The notes under the pieces are model-generated. The model made no database searches. It was not told the DNA's origin and saw only the letters and a list, made by a program, of their open reading frames with translations. Shown piece after piece: positions 47,911 to 57,435 of a stretch of DNA of 64,000 bases. Position numbers and translations under genes: made by a program. The stretch comes from Clostridium thermosuccinogenes. Its GTDB lineage: Bacteria > Bacillota > Clostridia > Acetivibrionales > DSM-5807. Position 1 is the stretch's first letter; every line of letters starts with the position of its first letter. The stretch lies in assembly GCF_002896855.1 (NCBI RefSeq), contig NZ_CP021850.1, positions 2,381,665 through 2,445,664 of the forward strand, given 5' to 3'.

Positions 47911-48119
47911 TTAATCGCCTGTCAGCATCAAAACTATATTTTTGATCGCTTTGCTGGGGCTGGGGAGCCTTACATCAAGGCCGATTAAAACTGCCACAAC
48001 AAATGATGCTGCAAGCCCAATGAGATAAATCCAAAAGTCCTTTCTACGGCTTTTTTTATCATAGGCAGCAATTCAAAAACCACAATAAAAGCATATAACA
48101 ATACGACAAAAACAAGCAT
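47911..48119 (-). pseudogene. Small GerD-type subunit gene with frame break at an A7 run
   Basis: The ATG at 48119, 4 nt after the gerC stop, follows AAAGGTGATATC. The zero frame starts MLVFVVLLYAFIVVFELLP and ends after about 45 residues. A -1 shift at the A AAA AAA run (48051-48057 on the plus strand as T7) joins KSRRKDFWIYLIGLAAS and a tail ending SPSKAIKNIVLMLTGD, giving a 69-residue protein with two hydrophobic segments. Two-helix D subunits of this size are known in some GerA-type operons. The break may be a real mutation, a sequence error of one missing base, or programmed slippage. Confidence 0.72.
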
Positions 48120-48123
48120 GATA

Positions 48124-49287
48124 TCACCTTTTTATATTCTCTATAGGTTCTCGCATAAGAGCGGTGTTTCTGATTTGCACATTGGATTTCACACTAACCT
48201 TCAAATCCTTAAATCTTTCATCCCACTCAGACCCAATTTGCTTCCAAACTTTCGGCATTTTTGCTTTAATTGCTCTTCCGAATCCGAATATATCACTTCC
48301 GTATTCCTTTTGGACTTTCTTTATGGTCTTTTCACATCGACTTTCTATTTGCTTTTCTATGCTTTCTTTTAAAGCCAAATGTTCCTTTTCTGTTGAAACT
48401 TTTATATCGCCCATCATTTCTCCGATGCTAAGGTTTGTGTCAATCTTTACTTCTATCATGACCTCACCGTTAACATACCGGGGAATAATCTTTACATTAT
48501 TTTTGAATATCTCCAAAGTCAATTTTTTTGTCTCTTTTTCACTTTGAATAGTCTGAGCAAAAACTCCTCCGTTTATCTCATCTTTGATGAGAAGTGTATT
48601 TTTGGTATCTTCTTCATTAAGGTAACCTATGGCTTTATCATCTTTAAAGACGACACTCCCTTTGATGTTAGGTATGTGCTCTCCATTGTTTTCTATAGAG
48701 CTTACTACCGGGATTATCGGTTCCATCCCCTCCTCGTAGATATCCACAATGAAACTCTTTATTGTGGCAGTAGGAAATTCCGGAATCGTATTTTTAATAG
48801 TTTTCAGCTCTGCAAGGAAGTATGAAACATTTTCAGAAGGCACATCTTTAGCTTGAAATACTTCTTTTGCCATCTTCTTATCGGATATATAGATAAACAT
48901 GCTGAACCTTGTTTCCTGGTCCCGGGAAATAAAATCAATAATGGGCAGTATTCCCTCATCGGCAATTGAACGGCTGATGATGACTGTCTTGGCATGGCTC
49001 CAGTATAAACGCTCACTGGTCTGTTTCGCCAAGTCCCTTATCGCATCAAATATGGTATCCGCTTCGGTGGAGAGAATTCTGGTAGTCGTTTCAACATCCT
49101 GCCCTCCCGGCTGGATATCCAGAACTTCCACCGTGACCACATATTTTCCGGTCCCATCATCCTTATCAATGGCAGCACCGGTTACCAGGGTAAGCTTATC
49201 TATCTCACGATAATTCCAGCATCCCGCATTCATTACCATTAATACGAATACTATCAACAGGAAAGATATGCCCCTTATAAACCTCAT
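48124..49287 (-). CDS. Spore germination lipoprotein GerC subunit
   Basis: 387 residues of the Ger(x)C family. A signal peptide ends at the lipobox MNAGC, followed by the hallmark CWNYREIDKLTLVTGAAIDKD. The protein is lipid-anchored and completes the GerA-type receptor in the spore inner membrane. The ATG at 49287 follows GAAGG. It lies 9 nt after the restored end of gerA and just upstream of the small gerD-type gene. Confidence 0.93.
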   Translation of the reverse strand: MRFIRGISFLLIVFVLMVMNAGCWNYREIDKLTLVTGAAIDKDDGTGKYVVTVEVLDIQPGGQDVETTTRILSTEADTIFDAIRDLAKQTSERLYWSHAKTVIISRSIADEGILPIIDFISRDQETRFSMFIYISDKKMAKEVFQAKDVPSENVSYFLAELKTIKNTIPEFPTATIKSFIVDIYEEGMEPIIPVVSSIENNGEHIPNIKGSVVFKDDKAIGYLNEEDTKNTLLIKDEINGGVFAQTIQSEKETKKLTLEIFKNNVKIIPRYVNGEVMIEVKIDTNLSIGEMMGDIKVSTEKEHLALKESIEKQIESRCEKTIKKVQKEYGSDIFGFGRAIKAKMPKVWKQIGSEWDERFKDLKVSVKSNVQIRNTALMREPIENIKR

Positions 49288-49296
49288 ATCTAACCT

Positions 49297-50828
49297 TCAC
49301 CTGCCACCCTTCGATCTACGCAAAGGATTCCGGGGGCTCAGAAGCTGCGGGCGGAAATACATAAACCATAATGGCGCTCTGACCACAGTGTCTTTTACAT
49401 CCTCCGGTCTTAGAGATCCCAGCCTTAACATATAGGGTATCCCAAAGGAACGCATACTAAAAAGGTAATGAACAGGCCCATAACTCCAAACGTGTAACCA
49501 TACAACCCCAGAACAGCCGACAAGAATAGCAATATAAATCTTAGGGAAATAATAGGACCTTTTATTTTTGGAGTTATCAGGCCTGTTATTCCCGTAAGAG
49601 CTGTCACGATAATTATAGGCGAGCTGACAAACCTTGCCTCTACTGCTGCCTGTCCCAAAACCAATGCACCAACGATGTTGACTGTCTGTCCGATGGATTC
49701 AGGCATCCTGGTTCCTGCCTCCCTCAGCAACTCAAATATTAAAATCATAACCACCGCTTCAACTATTGTAGGAAACGGCACACCACGCCTGGAGGCTGAA
49801 ATACTGAACAGCAGCTCTTCCGGTATCATTTCCTGCTGATATGTGGTAAGGCCGACATAAAACGCTGGTGTGCTAATGGTAATGTATGCCGCTATTATTC
49901 TGAGCAATCGGTTAATCGAAGAAAATATGTAATTTTGATAATAATCTTCATTTACCTGAAAATATTCAATGAATAAAAAGGGCAGAGTCAGCGCAGAAGG
50001 TGAACCATCGACTATTACGGCAAATCTGCCTTCTAACAGCTTTGCTGCCACAACATCCGGACGTTCGGTGTTACCAATGGTTTTAAAGGGAGACAGAGGT
50101 TCATCCTTTATTAATTCCTGTATGTAGTTTGAGTCCAGAACTCCGTCAATATCAATCTTATCCAGCCTTTCGACCAGCTCCGTGAGTATCTTTTCCGACG
50201 CCATACCTTCTATATAGCATATGCACACCTTTGTTTTGGAGTACTGACCCAGTCGTTTGAAAAGGAATTTCAGCTTAGTCGTTTGCAGCCTACGCCGGAT
50301 CATGGTAAGATTTACCAGGATGGATTCGGTAAAACCTTCCCTCGGCCCTCTCAAAACCTTTTCAGAAGTAGGCTCTTCAATGGCTCTTTTCTCCCAGCCT
50401 TTGGTATCTAATAGTAATACATCGCCGGAGCCATCTATTACAAAGGCTGTATCCCCATAAAGTATGGCACTTATTATCTCATCCACAACATCTGTCTTTT
50501 TTACGTTTACAGATGCCACCACTTTATTCATCAGTTGCTCCACATCAGGAGCATTTTTTTTATGACTTTCGGCATCATAATCCAAAATCGGTTTTATTAT
50601 GCTTTCGCTTAAGGTTTGGGTATCTACCATCCCATCGATATAAACAAAACAGCCTTTGCTGCCGGAGCAAGGTATATCCAGATACCTTGTCACCAGAGTG
50701 TCATCATTCCGGAAGATATCGCGAAACAGCTTTATATTATCCTCAAGAGATAACGATAGACTGTACTCATTCAAATGCTCCTTGTTATCCGTCTTTCTGC
50801 TTCCCGAAGCTTTATTATTCTTTTTCAA
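49297..50828 (-). pseudogene. Spore germination protein GerA subunit, frameshifted near its C-terminus
   Basis: The start is TTG 50828, 8 nt after GAGGTG. The first 467 residues show the GerA soluble N-domain and membrane core and end in an early stop at 49425. Read in the -1 frame past a T5 run (plus-strand A5 at 49459-49463), the sequence continues SMRSFGIPYMLRLGSLRPED and RAPLWFMYFRPQ, the conserved GerA tail, and ends at 49297. Restoring one base would give a protein of about 510 residues. Whether the spore receptor is inactive, corrected by slippage, or the base was lost in sequencing cannot be told. Confidence 0.85.
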
Positions 50829-51266
50829 CCTGACAACACCTCATGGAATTTCTTCTCTTTAGTTGTTGCCATATTTAAGATATTTATGCACTCATACACG
50901 TATTAAAGCAAAAGATGAGATATTTGAAAAGCGCAAACATATGAAAATAATGGAATTGGATATGTATTCTAAAAATTGGATGCTTGCTTGGAAAGCTATG
51001 CTATAAATATATAACAATCTTCCAAATAATAACGGATTTGCACATAGGAAAATCTCAGAAACTTTTATCGGTTAGTTCGTCGGATATAATTTTAAAAACC
51101 AATAATGTGCTGTATGACCTTAAATCAATCATTAGAAAATACAGAAGATTTTAAGCTTCGGAGTATAAAGTGGCAAGACTTTCCGAAACCACTTATACTC
51201 CGATGCCAATCCTTATCGATGTCCATTGCACAAAATCCCTGTTCATTGACCCAATTAAAACTATTT
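50829..51266. other. Intergenic region with a strong hairpin at 51159-51202
   Basis: cggagtataaagtgg and ccacttatactccg pair with one bulged base, beyond the stop of the minus-strand glycosidase gene. No clear T run, so it may be a weak terminator. The rest is AT-rich and without a gene. Confidence 0.5.
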
Positions 51267-53525
51267 TTATTTAACCAATTCGATGACGGTTGTCCCTGCT
51301 CCGAAACGTATATGACCTTCATGAGCCAGCCCGTTGACCTTTATCTCCCTATAGCTTCCTGCGGGAATAAAATCAATATCAAGAGTTCCTGTGGAAGTGA
51401 CAGAGTAAATCTCTCTATCCTTTTGCCTGCTGAAGGTAAAGTCTATCCGGGCAGAGCCAACCCTGATGTTTGTAAGTGACATTTTGCTCCATGCATCCGG
51501 TACGCAGGGTTCAATAGTCAGCTTGTTATTGTGAGCAGCAGGACAAATTCCTGCAAAGCATTCCACCACCGGTACCATCATGGCATATACCGTCCATGCT
51601 TGTGTGAAGCAACCGTAATCAGGCGACATCTCACTTATTGAGCCAGGCAGTACCATTGAAAATGTACTGCACATCCTTTTAAGCAGTTCAAGAGAATGGT
51701 TGACACACTTGTATCTGCCTTCTGCAACAGCCTGCACTCCTGTTGATATTGTCATAATATGCTTGTGCATAAAACCGGATAAATAAACTCCGTATTTGCC
51801 AACAAAATCTTCGCTGCGCATTGTTTTCAACGCAATCAGCGCTTTGTCCGTGTCTGCTATCCTTGTTTCCATGGGTATATTAATTACCCAGTTCTTGTTT
51901 ATAATGAACGGAAGCTCCTCATCAGCAGGCAAGGTGCTCAGCTGCTCCTTCAAATTGTCCAGATATGCCTTATATTCCTCTGTGATGGTGATATTATGAG
52001 ACTCTTTTGATCTTTTCAGCAGTATGTCAATTCTCTCTATAATCTGCCTGGGAGTCCCGACAGCATCAACAAACAGTCCTTCCTTTTCGTCCCAGAGTCG
52101 GGTATTGATTATCTTTTTGAGTTTATGTGCAGTTTCCAAATAATATTTGTTTTCCTTTCCAAGAGCTTTTGACATCTCATAAATACAGAAAAGCGCCTGG
52201 CATGTGTACACGGCAGTATCAATCAACTCGACATTCATTCCCTCAATCTCGATTATTCCATAACCGGACGGCAGCAAATCCCTGTCTTCATCCATCTCAT
52301 TCAAAAGCCAGTCAATGCCCTTTACACAATAGTCATATACATCTTTAACCAAATCCACATCTCCGGTCCATCTCCAATAATTATAGACAGCGGTGATAAA
52401 ATGACCGGTTTCCTGGCTGTTTCCGGGGTTTGGAATCATGCCGTTGGTGGTAATCTCGTGTACAATCCTGCCGTTTCCGTTTATTTTCTCGCTGTAGTTC
52501 TTAAGCAGCATGATTGTCTGCTTTGCCAGTTCGAATTCTCCCAATGCGAGCAATCCCTGTATTGAATATGAGTTGTCACAGCCAAACCACCAAGGGTATT
52601 CAGGTATCCCGGCAGTAAGGCCGCGCCCGTATTTACCGCAATCCGCCACCAACCAGTCGGTGTTATACTTAATCCACTCAAAAACCTGATCGAAATCCTC
52701 TTCATCGGTTTTTAGATCCGTACGGCTTTTGATTGCCTGGTAACGTCGGATTTTATTCTCCAGCAAAGCTTTTTCGTCTTTTTTAAGCCTGTGGAAATCC
52801 TCCAATGCATCGTTTTTGTCAATATAAGAGCCGACAAGATAGAACGTGATGGTCTGCTCCCCGTGGGGAGCCAGCTCTATCGTTTTGGTAATACTTGCAC
52901 AAACGCCCTTTCCTACTGTTTCACAGTGTCCTATATGCTCCTTGGTAATGGTCACACAGCCTGCATCTATATTGAAATTGCAGCCCATCAGTCCGTACCA
53001 GTCATGTCCCTGGTCCTTGGCAACTATAACCTGGTTTGCCTCATCAAAACAAGCACTGTCTTCAAAATCCAGAATTCCATTTTCTTTTGAAAACCAGACG
53101 GGCAAAAGATCAAATCGCGTGATGAATTTCAATTCCAGCCTTTTTTTCTCCTTTGTTGCATTTTCAAATATGTATTTTATAGCCAGCCCTTTAACCTCAT
53201 CAGGGGAAAATTGAAACCTTTTTATATTTACTCCACAAGGCAAGTTATATCTGAATATATTGCCGTAAGGAAGTGTTTCATATTCATCGGCTTTGTAAAA
53301 TTGTCCGTCAATGCTCAGCCAGAATGCATCGGCTATTTTTATAGGATGGACCCATATGCCACCCATCTCGTCCTCCAGATGATGACCAAAATCCCGGAAT
53401 AATCCATCCTGCCAGCCGATTGCTTTGCATTTCTCGCCTGCTGTTACATAAAGACTTCCGGTTACTCCGCTTTTATTGCTGCCTTTTTTTTCAGACAAGT
53501 TTTCCCTTTTAACAAGTGATTTCAT
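51267..53525 (-). CDS. Six-hairpin glycosidase, glycogen-debranching-like
   Basis: 752 residues. An N-terminal beta-sandwich of about 270 residues is followed by an (alpha/alpha)6 barrel with AGIPEYPWWFGCDNSYSIQG, IVHEITTNGMIPNPG, QETGHFITAVYNYW and SEMSPDYGCFTQAW, patterns seen in amylo-alpha-1,6-glucosidase (GDE C-terminal) and related families. No signal peptide, so it is cytoplasmic. The ATG follows GAGGAGATAGCATAA. It is last in the LacI-3 importer operon, after a probable partial terminator, and would degrade the imported sugar. Exact family and linkage are not certain. Confidence 0.8.
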   Translation of the reverse strand: MKSLVKRENLSEKKGSNKSGVTGSLYVTAGEKCKAIGWQDGLFRDFGHHLEDEMGGIWVHPIKIADAFWLSIDGQFYKADEYETLPYGNIFRYNLPCGVNIKRFQFSPDEVKGLAIKYIFENATKEKKRLELKFITRFDLLPVWFSKENGILDFEDSACFDEANQVIVAKDQGHDWYGLMGCNFNIDAGCVTITKEHIGHCETVGKGVCASITKTIELAPHGEQTITFYLVGSYIDKNDALEDFHRLKKDEKALLENKIRRYQAIKSRTDLKTDEEDFDQVFEWIKYNTDWLVADCGKYGRGLTAGIPEYPWWFGCDNSYSIQGLLALGEFELAKQTIMLLKNYSEKINGNGRIVHEITTNGMIPNPGNSQETGHFITAVYNYWRWTGDVDLVKDVYDYCVKGIDWLLNEMDEDRDLLPSGYGIIEIEGMNVELIDTAVYTCQALFCIYEMSKALGKENKYYLETAHKLKKIINTRLWDEKEGLFVDAVGTPRQIIERIDILLKRSKESHNITITEEYKAYLDNLKEQLSTLPADEELPFIINKNWVINIPMETRIADTDKALIALKTMRSEDFVGKYGVYLSGFMHKHIMTISTGVQAVAEGRYKCVNHSLELLKRMCSTFSMVLPGSISEMSPDYGCFTQAWTVYAMMVPVVECFAGICPAAHNNKLTIEPCVPDAWSKMSLTNIRVGSARIDFTFSRQKDREIYSVTSTGTLDIDFIPAGSYREIKVNGLAHEGHIRFGAGTTVIELVK

Positions 53526-53671
53526 TTATGCTATCTCCTCATTTGCATGCTTATTTTCGTGTTTTTCTAATACAATTGATCATATCAATTTGACTCATTG
53601 CTTCTTCCGATGGTGCAAGGCATATTTGCTGAGTCAGCAGTAATAAAAGGTTTTACATCTTAAAGGCTTTC

Positions 53672-53705
53672 AAAAAGACAGGATGCATCTGACAGACGCA
53701 TCCTG
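53672..53705 (-). terminator. Hairpin terminator after the binding-lipoprotein gene
   Basis: On the minus strand caggatgcgtct pairs with agatgcatcctg and is followed by TCTTTTT. It lies between the lipoprotein gene and the glycosidase gene, so it probably lowers expression of the enzyme relative to the importer. Confidence 0.75.
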
Positions 53706-53725
53706 CCAATATCATAGGTAATTAA

Positions 53726-55294
53726 TTATTTGGCTGCTATATAAGCATTGATCTGCTTTTGAGTTTCCTCAATGATATCCTGCAAACCAGCCGCATTCAT
53801 CTTCTTCATTATTTCATCTCTCACTTCGTTGATATCCGTAACTCCTATAGCCAGATTCAATGAATATTCATTCATTACCGCGGTTACCTGGCTGACCTGT
53901 GCTTTAATCTTGCTCTGGTCCAATGTAAAGCCCACGAAAGGAGTAACTACCGATTTGCTGTCCCAGGTTTTCAGCTTTTCGATATCTTCCTTGGGATATT
54001 TGGAAGAAAAACGAGCAAGATTTATATCATTCCACATCCAGACATTTGTGGTGTATACTTTTTCTTTAGGAATATCACTTATGTCAACTGCACCGTCAAC
54101 CAGCTTATAGTTCTCCCCTTCAACACCATACGACCAAAGATCATAGTTTTCCTGGCTTTTCTTAATCCAGTTTATCAAAGCAACCGCTTCATTTACATGC
54201 TTGCTTGTGCTCGGAACAGCCAGCATGTTGTCTCCTGCCAGGTAAATATGTCGGGTCTTAGGTTCCAGCAATACAGTTTCAACAACCGCTCCGGGAACAT
54301 TAGCCGTTATGGTGTCAATTCTCTCGGAAGCTCTCATTATGTTGGCCGCTACGCAAGCAACCTTGCCGTAATCAAAACCAACATCCCCATTTTCAACTTT
54401 AGAAGTGTCGGAATTCAGCCAGCCTTTTTCTTTCCATTCTTTACGCTTTGTAGTAATCTGGGTAAAGGCCTCTGAATCCCAGAAAGATTTCACTGTGTAT
54501 GTCTCATCGGTGGGATCAATATAAATCGGATTAATACCTCCGTCACCTATAGGGAAGAAGTAGTCGGCGTAAACCGGAAAGAGAGGCTGCCAGTTTGTAT
54601 CCATAATAGGATACATGTCAGGTTCGTTTTCCTTAATGGCTGCAAAATAAGCTTCCAAATCTTCTATTGTTTTGATTTCAGGAATACCATATTTCTCACG
54701 CAGATCTCCACGTATATTGAATACGTTATTAAATGCTGTCATTGGTATCGATCTCGGTAAAGCATACTGCTTGCCGCCTACGGAACCACCCTTTAGCACG
54801 TGCTCAGGGGTATTCGCCAGCAGATCCGCACCGTAAGCCTTTAAAGCATCGTCAATTGGCTGGTAAACCTTTTTGGAAACCAAGTCAGAAAGAGTACTGC
54901 TATGCGCCCAGGCAATGTCATATTCAGCTCCGCCTGCGATGTCAAGCGCCAGCTTGTTCCAATAGTCGTCGATATACTTGATGCTTACATTGACATTAAG
55001 ACCATCGGCTTTCAGTTTTTCATTGATTGCTTTCAGCACGCTTTCCGCTGCTTTGGATTCCTGTCCTGGAAATACGGCGGTAAGGTTCACAGGTGCTTTC
55101 TCACCTTTATCTGCATCTTTCTTTGTGCTTGCTGCAGCGTCTGCTTTTGTATCTGCTTTTGCATCCGTACTTACTGCTGCATCTGTTGATTTGTCAGATT
55201 CGTTTGACTTCTTGCCGCATCCTGCAAGCATTGTCAATGTCATCGCCATGATGAGCAGAAATGACACAACGACTTTAAACCTTTTCATTTTCAT
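53726..55294 (-). CDS. Sugar-binding lipoprotein of ABC importer 2 (LplA type)
   Basis: 522 residues. A signal peptide ends at lipobox MLAGC, followed by an Asp/Lys/Ala-rich linker of about 45 residues and an extracellular binding domain (NLTAVFPGQESKAAESVLKAI). It captures the sugar for the two permeases encoded upstream. GGAGATA precedes ATG 55294; a second in-frame ATG at 55288 is equally placed. Expression is likely raised by the hairpins at 55326-55420. Confidence 0.93.
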   Translation of the reverse strand: MKMKRFKVVVSFLLIMAMTLTMLAGCGKKSNESDKSTDAAVSTDAKADTKADAAASTKKDADKGEKAPVNLTAVFPGQESKAAESVLKAINEKLKADGLNVNVSIKYIDDYWNKLALDIAGGAEYDIAWAHSSTLSDLVSKKVYQPIDDALKAYGADLLANTPEHVLKGGSVGGKQYALPRSIPMTAFNNVFNIRGDLREKYGIPEIKTIEDLEAYFAAIKENEPDMYPIMDTNWQPLFPVYADYFFPIGDGGINPIYIDPTDETYTVKSFWDSEAFTQITTKRKEWKEKGWLNSDTSKVENGDVGFDYGKVACVAANIMRASERIDTITANVPGAVVETVLLEPKTRHIYLAGDNMLAVPSTSKHVNEAVALINWIKKSQENYDLWSYGVEGENYKLVDGAVDISDIPKEKVYTTNVWMWNDINLARFSSKYPKEDIEKLKTWDSKSVVTPFVGFTLDQSKIKAQVSQVTAVMNEYSLNLAIGVTDINEVRDEIMKKMNAAGLQDIIEETQKQINAYIAAK

Positions 55295-55325
55295 TATCTC
55301 CTTTCTTTCAACAGCATGATTTGGT

Positions 55326-55420
55326 AAGTTTTTATACCGCTGTTGTAAGTATAAAAACTTTTTCTCTGCAGAGATTAAAAGGTTTTTATAACATTAACCC
55401 AATTTTCATTAGGTTAAAGC
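55326..55420 (-). other. Hairpins in front of the binding-lipoprotein gene
   Basis: gtttttata (55326-) pairs with tataaaaac (about 55341-55350), and that same arm can pair with ggtttttataac near 55380-55392, so two exclusive stems are possible. Structures here often protect or process the 3' part of importer mRNA; alternative pairing also suggests attenuation. Speculative. Confidence 0.4.
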
Positions 55421-55431
55421 CAAAAAGCAGA

Positions 55432-56304
55432 TTATCCCTTTACGGCTCCGATCATAATACCCTTTACAAAGTAGCGTTGTATAAGCGGATAAAGCAATAT
55501 GATGGGGCCGATTGTTACAAATAATGTTGCGATCTGATATGTTTGTGCAGGAAACTCAAATCCGCCAATATAACCGTTTTTCCGTATGAACTCCATCATG
55601 GACTCAATTCGGAAAAGCATGTATTGGAGCGGGAATAAATTGCGCTCATCGATAAACCAAAGTGCCAGCGACCAGTCGTTCCAGTATGCCAATCCGACAA
55701 AAAGCGCGACAGTGGCGATAATCGGCTTTGACAACGGTAAGACAACCTGAAAAAAGGTCCTCATGACACCGCATCCATCTATATCAGCCGATTCGATAAG
55801 CGAAGCCGGTATTGTCTTAAAGTAATTCCTCATCAAAAATATATTGAACGAAGACACCAGCATAGGAAGGATTAAAGCCATGATGGTATTCTGCAAATGC
55901 AACAGCTGGGTGCACACCATGTACCATGGCAGCAAACCGGCGTTAAAAACCATTGGGATATAAAAATACATTGAAATAGCATTTCTGTATCTCACACGAT
56001 TCAAAGACATGGCATATCCGGCCATTCCGCAAATTAGCAGCGACAGCAATGTTCCCACTGTTGTAACAAATATGGAAACACCATAGGCATAATAGATAGA
56101 GCTGTCCTCAAAAATGGTTTTATACGCCAGCAGTGAAAATTCCTCAGGAATCAGTTGATATCCGTTGTCTATAACACTTTTTTCACTGCTCAGTGAAACC
56201 ATGAATGTCAAAACAAAGGGATATGTACATATAAAAGCATATATAGCGAGTATCAAATGTATTAAAAAGTGTGCAGCTCTTTCGCCAAAAGATCGTTTTT
56301 GCAT
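55432..56304 (-). CDS. Lpl-type ABC sugar importer 2, permease subunit (MalG/YtcP type)
   Basis: 290 residues, six membrane segments, EAA loop ESADIDGCGVMRTFFQVVLP and the C-terminal YFVKGIMIGAVKG, as in subunit 2 of importer 1. The ATG follows AAGGAGGGGGTTAATA. It forms the channel with the LplB-type protein encoded 33 bp upstream. Confidence 0.94.
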   Translation of the reverse strand: MQKRSFGERAAHFLIHLILAIYAFICTYPFVLTFMVSLSSEKSVIDNGYQLIPEEFSLLAYKTIFEDSSIYYAYGVSIFVTTVGTLLSLLICGMAGYAMSLNRVRYRNAISMYFYIPMVFNAGLLPWYMVCTQLLHLQNTIMALILPMLVSSFNIFLMRNYFKTIPASLIESADIDGCGVMRTFFQVVLPLSKPIIATVALFVGLAYWNDWSLALWFIDERNLFPLQYMLFRIESMMEFIRKNGYIGGFEFPAQTYQIATLFVTIGPIILLYPLIQRYFVKGIMIGAVKG

Positions 56305-56337
56305 TATTAACCCCCTCCTTGCTGATTCGTCGTGGTG

Positions 56338-57297
56338 CTAAAACAGAGCATAATCCTCGTTGTACTTTTTTACCAGATAGTTGGAACCGAACACCAGTAT
56401 AAAACCTACAACAGATTGGTACAAACCCACAGCCGCAGTCGGTCCGAAATCTGCTGCCTGTTTGATAGCCCGGAATACATAGGTATCAATTACGTCGGTA
56501 TGCTTGAACAGCAATCCGTTGTCGCCAACTATTGAGTAAATTGTTCCGAAGTCACCCCGCAGCATACCCCCTATGCTAAGCAGCATCATCGTTATAATCG
56601 TAGGCAGGAGCAAAGGTAAAAGAATTGTTTTTATCTGCTTCCAGCGTGTTGCACCGTCAAGAGCTGCTGCTTCAAACAATTGTTCGTCTATTCCGGTAAT
56701 TCCAGCAAGATAAATGATAGAATTATAGCCTGCCACTTGCCAGATATGAGTCCCTATAATAATCCAGCCCCACGGCTCCGCTGTCTGGGACCAGATAACC
56801 GGTTGACCGCCGAACAACTTGATTACCTGGTTTGCAATTCCATATTGGTCCGAAAACACTATATCGGTCACAAGCTTTCCTATGATGACTGCTGAAAAGA
56901 AGTATGGCAGAAACATCGCGTTTTGATAGATTTTTTTCAGAAGCTTGGTTCTAACTTCATTTAACATTATCGCAAAAGATACACTAAACAGTGTTGTCCA
57001 GAACAAATAATTGATATTGATAAAAAGAGTGTTGAAGGTTGTTCGTAAAGCATAGGTGCTTGTAAAGTAAAACTTAAAGTTATTTAATCCTACAAAAGGA
57101 CTTTTAAATTTATCAACAAAATTAAAGTCCTGAAAGGCCACGATTAATCCAGGATAGGGCAAATATGCAAAAATGAAAAGTATTGAAGCTGCCGGCAAAA
57201 TCATCAAATAGTAAGGCCAATTCCGCTTCATTTCTTTTAAGAAAGCATGCTTCTGTTTACCGCTTTGCAGGCTTGCAGCTGTTTTTGAAGATTTCAT
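56338..57297 (-). CDS. Lpl-type ABC sugar importer 2, permease subunit (LplB type)
   Basis: 319 residues from ATG 57297, 6 nt after AAAAGGTG; a GTG at 57306 lies inside that site. Six membrane segments, N-terminal YYLMILPAASILFIFAYLPY and EAA loop LFEAAALDGATRWKQIKTIL. First gene of the importer 2 operon, directly after lacI-3 and behind its own operator. As for importer 1, no ATPase is encoded nearby, so a shared one must energise it. Confidence 0.94.
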   Translation of the reverse strand: MKSSKTAASLQSGKQKHAFLKEMKRNWPYYLMILPAASILFIFAYLPYPGLIVAFQDFNFVDKFKSPFVGLNNFKFYFTSTYALRTTFNTLFININYLFWTTLFSVSFAIMLNEVRTKLLKKIYQNAMFLPYFFSAVIIGKLVTDIVFSDQYGIANQVIKLFGGQPVIWSQTAEPWGWIIIGTHIWQVAGYNSIIYLAGITGIDEQLFEAAALDGATRWKQIKTILLPLLLPTIITMMLLSIGGMLRGDFGTIYSIVGDNGLLFKHTDVIDTYVFRAIKQAADFGPTAAVGLYQSVVGFILVFGSNYLVKKYNEDYALF

Positions 57298-57395
57298 TCC
57301 GATCACCTTTTCTCCGACAATTATTTATAATTTTACATTTGACAGTCGCCGTTGTTGGACGGAACCGTCACCACATCATTAGTGTAGAAAAGTAA

Positions 57396-57424
57396 ATTTA
57401 TGGCACAAAAACGTTTTTGTAAAA
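57396..57424 (-). promoter_or_regulatory. Promoter of importer 2 operon with palindromic operator
   Basis: Minus strand TTTACA (57419-57424), 17-bp spacer, TAAATT (57396-57401). The perfect 16-bp palindrome ACAAAAACGTTTTTGT (57405-57420) lies inside the spacer, where a bound repressor would block RNA polymerase. Its central C-G fits a LacI-family protein. Confidence 0.75.
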
Positions 57425-57435
57425 GGCAAAAATTT

